Shown one piece after another: positions 43,336 to 52,303 of a stretch of 64,000 bases of DNA (positions are counted from its first letter, which is position 1; each line of letters starts with the position of its first letter). The position numbers and the translations under genes are program-made. The notes beneath the pieces are model-generated. The model had not been told where the DNA came from, made no database searches, and saw nothing but the letters and a program-made list of their open reading frames with translations. The stretch comes from Verrucomicrobiota bacterium (GTDB lineage: Bacteria > Chlamydiota > Chlamydiia > Chlamydiales > Rhabdochlamydiaceae). The stretch is taken from assembly GCA_018240065.1 (NCBI GenBank), contig JAFEGH010000007.1:62001-126000 (forward strand), written 5' to 3'.

Positions 43336-44205
43336 TCAATGGACGGAGGCGATTGCTTGGTTCAACGCTGCGATAATCCCATGCTGCTGGCCATGCTCGG
43401 CGACGATCGTTGCCATGGGGATCATTTCTTTAGGGGCTGTCGCCATCACGATCTTGATGTCGGCAGCTTCCAGCATGCTGATGTCATTGAGGTCGTCCCC
43501 GGCCGCAATCGTTGGGCCCCCGTCGCCTGTGGCCTGTTTTACAGTGCGCAGGGCGTTCCCCTTGGTCGCTTGTTTTGCCGTCACCAGGTTAAGATAGACG
43601 TCGTCTTCTGCAAGCGGATCGCGGATCAGGGTTGCAGAGACCTCAGGGACCGCTTGCAGAAGGGCATTGATCCGTTCCATGGCTTGCTTGGCGCCCAGGC
43701 ACTTGGCAAGAGGGAAGGAAATCCCCTTTTTAAAATCAAAGTCTTTGACCGACTTCCAGGGTTCAGGCGAAAGGGCCATGATCTTGTGCACGTGCTCTGT
43801 CAGTTTCGGTGAAAAGCGCTCAGGCCGGTAATAGCAGAAATCGCCCTGCTCATAGCCGGCGTAGACTAAAAAGTCCTCTTCTTCGCCCCGATAGGCCATG
43901 TCCAGAACAGGGATCACCTTATCGTCAAGATAGTGGCGCGCCACCAGCTGCTTGTGGGGCATGAGAAGGATGTCCGCGCCATTTTGTACGGCGAGGTAGT
44001 AAGGGAAATCAAACTCGCCCACGACTTTGTAGGCAAACGAAAAGGTGCGCCCGGTGATAAAGACTATTTCCCATCCTTTATCCTCAAGGGAGTGCAGAAA
44101 ATCCACCACTTCTTTGGGAGCTCGATGGGTCGAGTCTGTGATCGTACCGTCAAGGTCTAATGCAATCCAACCAAGATGTTTTCTCATAATGGCTGATTTT
44201 AGCAT
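43336..44205 (-). CDS. HAD-superfamily Cof-type phosphatase
   Basis: A 289-residue haloacid-dehalogenase-like hydrolase. Motif I is ALDLDGTITDS (nucleophile and acid/base Asp), motif II is VFITGR, and motif IV is AAGDDLNDISML, with a C2 cap between, as in Cof/sucrose-phosphatase-like enzymes. The ATG at 44205 is used; an ATG six codons later (44187, MRKHLGWIALD) is equally possible, since neither has a clear ribosome site. Substrate unknown. Its nearness to fabI matches C. trachomatis CT103/CT104 (from memory). Confidence 0.85.
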   Translation of the reverse strand: MLKSAIMRKHLGWIALDLDGTITDSTHRAPKEVVDFLHSLEDKGWEIVFITGRTFSFAYKVVGEFDFPYYLAVQNGADILLMPHKQLVARHYLDDKVIPVLDMAYRGEEEDFLVYAGYEQGDFCYYRPERFSPKLTEHVHKIMALSPEPWKSVKDFDFKKGISFPLAKCLGAKQAMERINALLQAVPEVSATLIRDPLAEDDVYLNLVTAKQATKGNALRTVKQATGDGGPTIAAGDDLNDISMLEAADIKIVMATAPKEMIPMATIVAEHGQQHGIIAALNQAIASVH

Positions 44206-44268
44206 GAGAAGTTGAAAAAAAATAGAAGGAATCTCACACTAAAGAATTACCTCACAGGGGCTTTATCT

Positions 44269-44775
44269 ATGTCACTCAAGAAATTGTTACCAATTCTGCT
44301 GCTTCTCTACTCTTCCGCCGCCTATTCTGCCGATAAGAAGCAGACACCCCCTCCTGCTGCGCAAGAGGCTGCCCCTGAAGACTCGAAAAAGGACACCTCT
44401 GTTAAACCCGAGGCAGCTCCCGCAGCCCCAGCGCCTGCAGCTTTGGACAAGGCCGCTCAGCAGCCCCCGGCTCCCCTCCCCTCTTCCACCGAGATGACGA
44501 CCTCTTATGAAAGCGCATTCGTGCGCATGCTGGTGACGCTGCTTGGCCTGCTCTTTCTGGTATTTGCGACGTTCTGGATCCTGCGCCGCATGGGAAAAGG
44601 GAAGTTCAAGATGGGATCCGGCCGCACGATCAATATCCTCGAAAAACGCGCTTTAAGCCCCAAGTCGATGCTCTACATTGTCGAGATTGGAAATAAAAAG
44701 GTGCTCATCTCCGAATCGCAAGTCGAAGTGAGATCCCTCGCAACCTACGAAGAAATCCCCGATGTCAATGAGTAG
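44269..44775 (+). CDS. FliO/MopB-like membrane protein
   Basis: A 168-residue protein with a signal peptide (MSLKKLLPILLLLYSSAAYS), a Pro/Ala/Gln-rich periplasmic stretch, one membrane helix (about 85-108, MLVTLLGLLFLVFATFWIL) and a short cytoplasmic domain. That domain's IEKRALSPK-like segment (ILEKRALSPKSMLYIVEIG ... LLISESQVEV) matches the FliO flagellar-export family. The start is the ATG at 44269 with AGGGG upstream. No other flagellar gene is in the window. FliO helps assemble the export gate in flagella, so here it may serve a flagellar-type or type III gate. It overlaps the convergent ExoD gene by 11 bases. Confidence 0.65.
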   Translation: MSLKKLLPILLLLYSSAAYSADKKQTPPPAAQEAAPEDSKKDTSVKPEAAPAAPAPAALDKAAQQPPAPLPSSTEMTTSYESAFVRMLVTLLGLLFLVFATFWILRRMGKGKFKMGSGRTINILEKRALSPKSMLYIVEIGNKKVLISESQVEVRSLATYEEIPDVNE

Positions 44776-45361
44776 ACCCCTGGATCTCTCTGTATCCCAG
44801 GATTGGAAGGAAAACAAATAGAAAAATAGTGGAGAGAAAGGCGAAATAGCCAATCACAATGAATAAACCGTCCTCTTCTAAAATCCCTACGGAGATCAGC
44901 AAGCTTGTCACCCCCGGAGGGAAATTGGTGCCTGGAGGCAAAGGGAGCATTAAAAGAAATCCGCAGATGATAAGAAGCAAGCCGTTCATTCTTTGAAAAA
45001 AAGGATGGCGATGAAAAAATTCCCCTCTGGGCCGAGCCACCTTCTCAATTCTTCTAAGAACCGCCGCTGTTTTTCGGAGTATGCTCGAAATCAAAGATCC
45101 AGAAATTTTCTTCTTTAGAATGAATTTTGGAAACCAGATCGGGCGATTGAATGCGATCGAATTGCCAGCGAAAATCACTAACAGCCCGAGAATCGTCGAC
45201 AGTCCCGGCAACGGGATGAAGAACAGAAATGGAATTGAAAAAATAGCGGTGGATAGAGCTGCCGAACGATGACCGGCAAAGAGCATCAGCTCCCTGATGT
45301 TCATCGAACGATTTTTGCAGTCCTTGCTTAATTTGACAAATTCTTCAGATAGAGATCTCAT
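44765..45361 (-). CDS. ExoD-family membrane protein
   Basis: A 198-residue protein of the ExoD exopolysaccharide-synthesis family (PF06055). Its hallmark features are visible: an N-terminal helix, then FLFFIPLPGLSTILGL, FNRPIWFPKFI, and a C-terminal hydrophobic region with MLPLPPGTNFPPGVTSLLIS. Four or so membrane segments are expected. I chose the ATG at 45361 over a TTG at 45397. The biochemical role of the family is not established. It converges on the FliO-like gene. Confidence 0.8.
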   Translation of the reverse strand: MRSLSEEFVKLSKDCKNRSMNIRELMLFAGHRSAALSTAIFSIPFLFFIPLPGLSTILGLLVIFAGNSIAFNRPIWFPKFILKKKISGSLISSILRKTAAVLRRIEKVARPRGEFFHRHPFFQRMNGLLLIICGFLLMLPLPPGTNFPPGVTSLLISVGILEEDGLFIVIGYFAFLSTIFLFVFLPILGYREIQGSTH

Positions 45362-45439
45362 AGGTTGGAACCTATCTGAAATAAATATTTCAATCAAGCA
45401 AGCGCAAACCCAAAGGCAGGAATTCCGTCAAAGGACCGA

Positions 45440-46225
45440 TTAAAGTTGATCCCGGCGAATGACTGTTATGCGGGGGTCATGGACGTTGCCGCGGACCTGG
45501 AAACAGTGGGCGAGATAGAATGGATGCGCATCCTGCATGTCTTTTCTGAATGCCTGCCAGCAAGTTTCTCCAGGGCGGGCCGGAACATTCCTGAAGTCTT
45601 CTTTGTAAGAGGCGCCATTTTGCCATGCTTTCTCGATCATAGCCTCGATTTTTCTTCCATGGAAGGGCTTGACGACCCCGTAGAGGGCAGCCAGCTCGCA
45701 GCCAAGTCCAAAAAACGGAGCCTTGACGATTTCATACAGGCCTGTGCCAAAGGCTTCAGCCGCCTGTGTAATGCCGCTGCGCATGGAAACGGCTCCTTCA
45801 TAGAGTTTGCCAAGGGCAAGCTGCTCGCCAGTTTTGTAAAGGGTCTCCAATGCGATAGCGCCGATCTCGAAAGGAGTTTTGAAGATGTGCCAGGACATTT
45901 TTCCAAGCGTGTAGAAAGGCATTCCCAAAGCAATCAGAGCGCACTTAACGGAAACGATATAGGCAGGTTCGTCAAGAAACAGCTCCCCGCTCTTCACGTC
46001 CTCGATGTAAGTGAGGACGCCTACTTTTCTGACTTCGCCTGTCGCTGGGTCCTTGCTGTCATAAAGCTTGATGTTTCCCTGAGCGTCCCGTTTCATCACG
46101 TGGGCGCGCTGGAAAGCGGTTTCGGTCCTGTCACAGAGGGTGGTTAAAATCGTGCCGATCGAGGAAAACAACTGCTCAAATTGAGAGTAAGTACTTAAAC
46201 GTCCGACTGAAGCAACTGCCGCCAT
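45440..46225 (-). CDS. Chlamydial hypothetical with amphipathic hydrophobic core
   Basis: A 261-residue protein, family not recognised. The middle (about 85-150) is moderately hydrophobic (SVKCALIALGMPFYTLGKM, then FEIGAIALETLY), without being a clean membrane hairpin. The C-terminal 60 residues are polar with several Cys, His and Trp (GETCWQAFRKDM, FYLAHCFQV). A perfect GGAGG site precedes the ATG. It stands alone between the PLPBP operon and the ExoD gene. A secreted or membrane-associated role is only a guess from its pattern. Confidence 0.55.
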   Translation of the reverse strand: MAAVASVGRLSTYSQFEQLFSSIGTILTTLCDRTETAFQRAHVMKRDAQGNIKLYDSKDPATGEVRKVGVLTYIEDVKSGELFLDEPAYIVSVKCALIALGMPFYTLGKMSWHIFKTPFEIGAIALETLYKTGEQLALGKLYEGAVSMRSGITQAAEAFGTGLYEIVKAPFFGLGCELAALYGVVKPFHGRKIEAMIEKAWQNGASYKEDFRNVPARPGETCWQAFRKDMQDAHPFYLAHCFQVRGNVHDPRITVIRRDQL

Positions 46226-46351
46226 AGCAACCTCCGATGAAATAAAGGAATTTGGCCAGCCATTATACCCATTCTGTTTTACCGGAGCATCAGTAAATTA
46301 GTAATTTGACAGGGAGGCGAATTCTTAAGGGAAGGAGGGATAAATTAAAAG

Positions 46352-47002
46352 TTAGTTTTGAAAAAGAAGGGATCCGATCCGCAGGAATGTGGCACCTTCG
46401 GCAACTGCAATCGGATAGTCCTGGGTCATGCCCATCGAAAGATGGGACAGCCCTAACTGGTCTCGGAGCTGCCTCAAGCGGCTGAAACAGGGCCTGATCA
46501 CCTCGGCGTCAGGTGTCAATGGGGCCATTGTCATCAGTCCATTGATATTCAAATCCAATCCTGCGATCTCTTTGTAATCACGAAGAAGCTCTTCTTCCGA
46601 AAACCCGTGTTTGGCAGATTCTTTAGACGTATTCACCTGCAAAAAGAGCTGGGGCCTTTTTTGGAGCTCTTTGCATTTCCTTGCGATTAACTTGGCCGTC
46701 TCCTTCGAATCGACGGAATGGATATAGCTGAAGTGTTCGACGATTTTGCCAATTTTATTGGATTGAAGCGGCCCAATGAAATGCCATGCGACGTCATTGG
46801 GAAATAGCTGCATTTTAGTCAGAGCGACTTGTAGACGGCTCTCGCCAAAATGGCGGATCCCGGCATCATAGGCTTCTTCCATCTGTTCAAACGAGGCATA
46901 TTTTGTGACGGCGACCAAATGGATGGAAGAGGGATTTCTTCCCGCCGCAGTTGCGCACATTTGGATTTGAGAGAGCAGGCGTGAATAGCTTTCAGATAGC
47001 AT
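46352..47002 (-). CDS. Pyridoxal-phosphate homeostasis protein (YggS/PLPBP)
   Basis: A 216-residue alanine-racemase-like N-terminal-domain protein that binds PLP and controls vitamin B6 and amino-acid balance. PLP-lysine lies in LVAVTKYASFEQM, and other family parts are HFGESRLQ, WHFIGPLQSNKIGKI, LQVNTSKESAKHGF and SMGMTQDYPIAVAEG. The latter equals the usual LSMGMSxDxxxAI phosphate-binding motif. I chose the ATG at 47002, whose first base overlaps the previous stop (TGATG). It ends the floA-nfeD cluster. Confidence 0.9.
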   Translation of the reverse strand: MLSESYSRLLSQIQMCATAAGRNPSSIHLVAVTKYASFEQMEEAYDAGIRHFGESRLQVALTKMQLFPNDVAWHFIGPLQSNKIGKIVEHFSYIHSVDSKETAKLIARKCKELQKRPQLFLQVNTSKESAKHGFSEEELLRDYKEIAGLDLNINGLMTMAPLTPDAEVIRPCFSRLRQLRDQLGLSHLSMGMTQDYPIAVAEGATFLRIGSLLFQN

Positions 47003-47490
47003 CAAAGGTCGGATTCATAGGGTCGATGAAGGATTTCCTTAAGAAGAAAGGCGTTGCGCACAGAAGACTTGTTTGTCAGCAGTTTTCTGGCATGGGAGAC
47101 TTTTTTTCCAGTCTTGATTGCGTAGGCAGGATCGATATCGATATGCTTGTGCATTTCTTCGCTGACAAGATCGGAGCTCCTTTCCTGAATCGAAGAGGAA
47201 AAACGTCTCTCTTCGACTGCCGAGTGAACTTTTCGGTCTTCGATTTTGGAGCGAAGAACTTCCTGGCGGCGTCCGACCGGAGGAGGCCCCGGAGGCTGCG
47301 AAACAGTTTTGGGCGGAGGCGGAGGAAGAGCGCGTTCGAATCGCGTCGGCTCTCTTTCTTCTTCGTGGGCCGTGGGAGCATGCTTCTTTTTGCCCGCCGT
47401 CATCAAAAAATAGAGGATCAGGATGCCGATCGGCACCAGATAATCGAAGATGTTCTCCAGATTTAATGCAGCAAGAGGAAGGGATATCAC
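47002..47490 (-). CDS. Single-pass membrane protein with Pro-rich tail
   Basis: A 162-residue protein: one N-terminal membrane helix (about 12-32), then a charged, Pro-rich cytoplasmic region ([19 protein letters not shown]) and a basic C-terminus. It starts at a GTG that overlaps the floA stop (GTGA, 47487-47490) and ends at the PLPBP start, so it is co-translated with both. No family recognised. Position suggests a link to the FloA/NfeD membrane-microdomain system. Confidence 0.6.
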   Translation of the reverse strand: MISLPLAALNLENIFDYLVPIGILILYFLMTAGKKKHAPTAHEEEREPTRFERALPPPPPKTVSQPPGPPPVGRRQEVLRSKIEDRKVHSAVEERRFSSSIQERSSDLVSEEMHKHIDIDPAYAIKTGKKVSHARKLLTNKSSVRNAFLLKEILHRPYESDL

Positions 47491-48524
47491 TTGATGTCAT
47501 CGCCTTCTTTAGAAAGTGAGCGACGCATCTCGGTGTCGGCCTGGACATTCTTCATGCGGTAATAGTCCATCACGCCGAGATTCCCTTTTCTGAAAGCGTC
47601 AGCGATCGCCATGGGGATCTGGGCCTCCGCTTCGACGAATTTAGCCTGCATCTCGCGCACTTTGGCGCTGTTCTCGTGTTCCATGGCAACAGCCATCGCT
47701 CGGCGCTCTTCCGCTTTGGCCTGGGCGATGCGCTTATCCGATTCAGCCTTGTCGGCACGCAATCTTGCGCCAATGTTGTCTCCAATTGAAATATCTGCGA
47801 TGTCGATGGAAAGGATTTCAAAGGCTGTCTGGGCATCCAGGCCTCTTTCCAGCAGGAGGCGGGAAATGCGTTGGGGAGACTCGAGGACATCTGTGTGCGT
47901 CTCGGCAGCCCCGATCGCATTGACGATCCCCTCTCCGACCCGGGCGATAATCGTTTCTTCTGTGGCGCCGCCGACGAGCTGCAGCAGGTTCGTCCGCACA
48001 GTGACGCGAGCCCTGCACTTCAGCTGGACGCCGTCCTTTGCGACAGCGATCACATAATCTCCCTGGCGGTTGTCAGGGCAATCGATCACTTTTGGATTGA
48101 CGGAGGTCTTGACCGCTTCGAGAAGATCGCGGCCTGCCAGGTCGATGGCTGTGGCCTGGCGCCAGGTGAGAGGGAAATTGGCTTTGTCGGCAGCGATCAT
48201 CGCGCGGACGACATTGATGATATTTCCACCGGCGAGATAGTGGGTCTCCAGATCTGCTACTGTGATCTGCTTCAAACCAGCCTTGTAAGAGGTAATGCGG
48301 GCATTAAGGATGACCTTTGTCGGGATTTTTCTCAGACTGATCCCGATGATATTGAACAGAGAAATGGGCGTTCCCGAGACGAAAGCCTGGAACCATAGGC
48401 TCACATAGCGGATGACCATGAAGAAAAGGATGACAGCGATAAGGCCGACGATGGCGATGAGGAGCAGCAGGAAACCTCCCACCGATGAGATAGTTTCTGC
48501 GAGGAGAGGATTGCTGAATAACAT
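47487..48524 (-). CDS. floA: Flotillin-like protein FloA
   Basis: A 345-residue membrane-microdomain scaffold of the UPF0365/YqfA family. One N-terminal membrane segment (about 15-40) is followed by the flotillin SPFH-like part with [35 protein letters not shown] and a coiled-coil tail with Ala/Glu repeats ([19 protein letters not shown]). FloA proteins organise lipid domains and protease or secretion complexes. It lies downstream of two nfeD genes in the same direction, an arrangement known from other bacteria. Confidence 0.92.
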   Translation of the reverse strand: MLFSNPLLAETISSVGGFLLLLIAIVGLIAVILFFMVIRYVSLWFQAFVSGTPISLFNIIGISLRKIPTKVILNARITSYKAGLKQITVADLETHYLAGGNIINVVRAMIAADKANFPLTWRQATAIDLAGRDLLEAVKTSVNPKVIDCPDNRQGDYVIAVAKDGVQLKCRARVTVRTNLLQLVGGATEETIIARVGEGIVNAIGAAETHTDVLESPQRISRLLLERGLDAQTAFEILSIDIADISIGDNIGARLRADKAESDKRIAQAKAEERRAMAVAMEHENSAKVREMQAKFVEAEAQIPMAIADAFRKGNLGVMDYYRMKNVQADTEMRRSLSKEGDDIK

Positions 48525-48526
48525 GT

Positions 48527-48991
48527 TTATTGCCTTTGTCTAACGATTAAGTGAGATCCTTTCCCTCCGACGATCTGAACGGAAACATCTTTGGAGATGA
48601 ATCCTGTTTCAGAGAGGGCCTGATAGAGTTTGCCGTCGACCAGGATGTGCCCGGCCGGTTTGAGTTCGGTAGCGACGATTCCATCCTTGCCGATCAGATT
48701 TTGATCGTAGGAGGAGGCCTGATATCCAGACTGATCTTCGCCATGGTAAAAGTTCCCTTTCCCTTGAGAGCGCTTGACCCTCCAGAGCGCGAATTTGCAT
48801 ATAATGAAGACTGCCAGCAGCATGGCCAGCATGTAAACGATCCCCCAGAAAGCGGGATATTGCGCGAAAAACAGCCCCAGGCTGATGAGCAGTGTCAATG
48901 TCCCGATGACAGCGAGGACCGCGCCGGGAAGGAAAAATTCAAGAAAGATGAGAACGATACCGGCTATGCCGAGAAGAAGAATAATGGCCAT
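48527..48991 (-). CDS. NfeD-like membrane protein (short form)
   Basis: A 154-residue short NfeD: about three membrane helices in the first 75 residues ([21 protein letters not shown] etc.), then the OB-fold NfeD domain ([21 protein letters not shown] ... [12 protein letters not shown]-like end). GGAG precedes the ATG, and only two bases separate it from floA. NfeD proteins pair with flotillins. Together with the long NfeD upstream it makes a three-gene nfeD-nfeD-floA unit. Confidence 0.88.
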   Translation of the reverse strand: MAIILLLGIAGIVLIFLEFFLPGAVLAVIGTLTLLISLGLFFAQYPAFWGIVYMLAMLLAVFIICKFALWRVKRSQGKGNFYHGEDQSGYQASSYDQNLIGKDGIVATELKPAGHILVDGKLYQALSETGFISKDVSVQIVGGKGSHLIVRQRQ

Positions 48992-49198
48992 AATTGATCT
49001 CCAGCCGCATCGCTTGTGACTGTATTGCTATTTAGCCTGGCTCATAGGATGGCCTGGTTTCCGGCCGGCTGCAAGACGTCCGCCTGTTAGATCGGGCGCC
49101 TCCGCCAGAGCGCTTCCAGCTATGGCGCCACTGACCGAAGGGGCATCTGGGATCTCTCGCTCGGCCGAAACTCTGGCCGAAGCGATGAGCAAGGCCTT
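48992..49198. other. Gap between the two nfeD genes, open in frame on the minus strand
   Basis: A 207-base region. Past the long NfeD stop the minus-strand frame stays open for 56 codons (to TAG 49028-49030) and is GC-rich and Ala-rich. A TTG at 49192 would be the only early start, with no ribosome site. It may be chance, a readthrough tail or a decayed remnant. Repeated TCGGCC words can form local hairpins. Confidence 0.3.
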
Positions 49199-51355
49199 CT
49201 ATTTTTTGGCCACGATGATAGCACTTCCCTGAATTTTGCTCACAATGACTTTCTCTCCCCTCTCAATATAGTTTCCTTCCGTGAGGGCGTCGTAGAGTTG
49301 GTGTTCGATGCGGATCTTCCCACCGGGCCGCAAGGAAGTGAACGCCTCCGCTTCAGTGCCGACTGGGGGCAACGTCTTAGGTTCCGGGCCCGCAACGCTG
49401 CCTTCCTGATCCCCATGCAAGATCATCTTGCTCTTGTTGAGGAGACGAGGCGTGACAAAGCGGGCCAGCAGGGCAATGACCAACAAAGAGAGTACCAATG
49501 CCCCGATTTGATAGGCGAGCCGATCGAAAAATTCAAACGTCGGCAGATTCCACTGGTTCAAGTTCCATGAAAAATGAAGAGCCTCAAAATGGGGAACCAA
49601 AGATGTAAACAGACCAAAGAGGATCATGGCGATTCCTGCCACTCCGATCACCCCAAAACCAGGGAGGACGAAAATTTCGGCCAGGAGCAGAAGGACGCCG
49701 CCAGCGATAAGGACGATTTCCAGCCAGTTGATCGCTTCTACAGCGAAATTGGAAAGAAGGATGAGTCCCAGGCAGATGACCGCTATGATACCGGGAAGTC
49801 CAAAGCCGGGACTGCTCATTTCCATATAGAAGCCAATGATCAGACCCATCATGAGAAGCGAGGCGACGATCGGATGAGTCAAAAACGCAAAGAAATCGAT
49901 TTTCCAATTCTGATAGTAAATGAGCGTCGGGTAAGGGATCTTAGCAAAAAAAGGATAGGTAAAAAGCTGACTTTGAGCACCAGGCCATTCTCCAACTTCC
50001 AATTCTAATTTTGTGACATCTAAAGTGGCTGCTATCGGAAGCATGAAATCGGCAACTCCGAACTGGACAAGCTGTTCAGCATCCAAAGTAAGGAGTTTGC
50101 CGCGAGGGGTGATCAATTCGTCCGCATTTGCGCCTTCTGACCTGATGTCGCTCTCATTCTGCAACTCGATAATCTCTCCATTTCTCTTCACCAGAATGAT
50201 CTCTTTATCGACCATCGCTTCTGCAATCAAGGGGTTGCGCCCATAAAATTTGGCAAGGCTGCCAAATTCCGCACGAAGGGCGGAAATGATTTTTTCCGAG
50301 GCTGTTTCCATTTTTCCTTCTGAACCGGTAATGACCGGCTCGGCGGCTCCCATCAGACCTGTATTGGATGTCGCAATGAATCGGCAGGAATAGGCTAGCA
50401 TGGCTCCGGCGGAAAGCGCCCAGTTGTTGATCACAGCGACGACCGGAATGTGATAGCGAGCATCCATTTCCTGCAGTAGTTCGGCAATCTTCATTGCAGG
50501 AAAAACCTCACCGCCCGGAGTGTTGAGCCGCAGGATCACAAAGCACACATTTCTTTTCCTATACTCTTCCAAAGCAAATTTCACCTGGAGGTAGGTTGAC
50601 TGGTCAATAGGACGGTCGCGAGGCATTCTGAGATAGCCGATATAATTGCTTCCACTAGGGTGATAATGAATGGCAGATGCAAGACACTCATCCAGAGAAG
50701 GAGAGGCATATTCAGCCGGCAGCCTATCGACGGCGTTCACTCCGTATTTTGCCACAAAGGCAGGGGGACTCATCGTCTCGATCATAAAGCCCATCTCCGA
50801 CAATTGGGAGCTGTTGAACACCGTGGCTTCTTTTAGATGATCTGCCCCGACAAGCTCCCATTTTTGATCGTACTTGAGATCAACAGATGGATCGATCATG
50901 GCAATTGCCATCAGCTTCAGGAGAGGAGCATTCGGTTCATGGGGGATCATGTCGAGAACCATGCTGACAAGCTGGTTTTGCGGGAGCTGATTGTGGGCGC
51001 CATAGAGGATATCTCCCCAGACAAAGACATCCGTCCCCAGCCACACATCCGCAAGAAAAGGGAGGATAGCGACGGGACCTATCGCCCTATTCTCTATATA
51101 GACCGTGATTTTCACCTTTTTCGTGACTTTCAGGCTATGGATCTGCTGGGCAACCTCCAGGAGGGGCTGCAACTCAGCAGTCCAGCAATCCACGCGCAGG
51201 ACGATTTCAGAACCTTTAAACGCATCTAATTGATCCTTAGCATATTGCAGATTTTGGGCGTTTTGATGTCCCTCGAAATTCAAAACAAGAGGGACTTCAG
51301 CGCGGCATAGCCCGCAAAATAAAAGAAAGATGAGGGAAATGAATAACTTACGCAT
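49199..51355 (-). CDS. Long NfeD, membrane-bound ClpP-class serine protease
   Basis: A 718-residue protein: signal peptide (LFISLIFLLFCGLCRAEV), a ClpP/SppA-type protease domain with an SAGAMLAYS active-site Ser in VINNWALSAGAML, four to five membrane helices (about 490-640, including FGLFTSLVPH), and a C-terminal OB-fold NfeD domain ending VIVSKIQGSAIIVAKK. The N-terminal half has additional beta-rich sequence before the protease region, longer than usual. It heads the nfeD-floA cluster. Substrates probably include membrane or envelope proteins held in FloA domains. Confidence 0.88.
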   Translation of the reverse strand: MRKLFISLIFLLFCGLCRAEVPLVLNFEGHQNAQNLQYAKDQLDAFKGSEIVLRVDCWTAELQPLLEVAQQIHSLKVTKKVKITVYIENRAIGPVAILPFLADVWLGTDVFVWGDILYGAHNQLPQNQLVSMVLDMIPHEPNAPLLKLMAIAMIDPSVDLKYDQKWELVGADHLKEATVFNSSQLSEMGFMIETMSPPAFVAKYGVNAVDRLPAEYASPSLDECLASAIHYHPSGSNYIGYLRMPRDRPIDQSTYLQVKFALEEYRKRNVCFVILRLNTPGGEVFPAMKIAELLQEMDARYHIPVVAVINNWALSAGAMLAYSCRFIATSNTGLMGAAEPVITGSEGKMETASEKIISALRAEFGSLAKFYGRNPLIAEAMVDKEIILVKRNGEIIELQNESDIRSEGANADELITPRGKLLTLDAEQLVQFGVADFMLPIAATLDVTKLELEVGEWPGAQSQLFTYPFFAKIPYPTLIYYQNWKIDFFAFLTHPIVASLLMMGLIIGFYMEMSSPGFGLPGIIAVICLGLILLSNFAVEAINWLEIVLIAGGVLLLLAEIFVLPGFGVIGVAGIAMILFGLFTSLVPHFEALHFSWNLNQWNLPTFEFFDRLAYQIGALVLSLLVIALLARFVTPRLLNKSKMILHGDQEGSVAGPEPKTLPPVGTEAEAFTSLRPGGKIRIEHQLYDALTEGNYIERGEKVIVSKIQGSAIIVAKK

Positions 51356-51549
51356 GACCTCAGACTAGGGGAAAGTGAATTATTTTGTCCAGAGATACCC
51401 CTGAATTTGAATCCCAGTTCACTTAAAATCAATTATTTAAATCATCATTCAACAACAAATAACACGTTAATTTTATATTTTAATTTATATCGACATAAGA
51501 TAGAATAACTATTAGATAAATATAACCAAATCCAATCAACAAACAAATT
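51356..51549. other. AT-rich spacer before the 51550 gene
   Basis: This 194-base AT-rich region has no ORF or RNA gene. It separates the divergent nfeD operon and accessory gene. Confidence 0.5.
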
Positions 51550-52266
51550 ATGTCACGCGTCGTTATTCAAAAAAACTGCGAGGTGCTCGCCGTACAGCAG
51601 GACAGCAAGGAAAAGGACACTTATAATGTGAAGGTCCTTTTCAATAACGACATGGAAGAATTTGCCCCTGAAATCCCATTAAAATTGAAAGGCTCTCCAA
51701 AAGAAATCTCCAAAATCCTGACATTTCTTGGCGAGGAATTCACAAAGAACAGGACGCTCGAACAAACTCTGGACGACCTGTCTATCGCCCCCATCACATT
51801 CGAGGTCAATGGCGATAAAGTGATCGCAAAAGACACGCACGGCAAAGAACTGACGAACATTGAAGGGAGCATCGACCACAACGCATCTATAGGAAAAGTA
51901 AAAGAATTCACGGAAAACTTTTTCTTTCCGCACAAGAAAACAACCCGCCCGACAACGCCTGCACCCGATCTAATAAGAGAGGTCGGAAAGGTCCGCTCGC
52001 TTTGGTCGGAGATCAATTCAGAGCGCACCTCGACTCAGAAAAGAATCGAGATGAAGACGTCGCTCCTGCAGGATTTCATCCGCAATCTGGCCCGCGAAAA
52101 GGGAATGCCGGAAGAGGAAATCGAAAACGGCCTGGAAGAACTCAAAGGAGCCAAATCGCTCAACGAGTTTCTTAACCGCGCCAAACTTCAATATTTCCCT
52201 GCGCTTTCAGAAGAACTGCACGAACTGCAGAGCTGCGACGAGTGCAAAGACCACTTAAGGCTCTAA
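51550..52266 (+). CDS. Candidate effector, unknown family
   Basis: A 238-residue soluble protein. The N-terminal 120 residues look beta-alpha-beta with a charged, mixed pattern (TYNVKVLFNNDMEEF, LEQTLDDLSIAPITFEVNGD). A Lys/Thr-rich link follows, then a helical C-terminal half with heptad-like runs ending in a Cys pair (SCDECKDHLRL). No Shine-Dalgarno site is visible before the ATG, and the leader is AT-rich, as for other candidate effectors here. The N-terminal domain has a weak resemblance in order of elements to the 19707 protein's N-terminus; I cannot show homology. Confidence 0.5.
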   Translation: MSRVVIQKNCEVLAVQQDSKEKDTYNVKVLFNNDMEEFAPEIPLKLKGSPKEISKILTFLGEEFTKNRTLEQTLDDLSIAPITFEVNGDKVIAKDTHGKELTNIEGSIDHNASIGKVKEFTENFFFPHKKTTRPTTPAPDLIREVGKVRSLWSEINSERTSTQKRIEMKTSLLQDFIRNLAREKGMPEEEIENGLEELKGAKSLNEFLNRAKLQYFPALSEELHELQSCDECKDHLRL

Positions 52267-52303
52267 CTTCCCATTATTATCAGCTTTAAAGGGCGGTGCA
52301 TCC

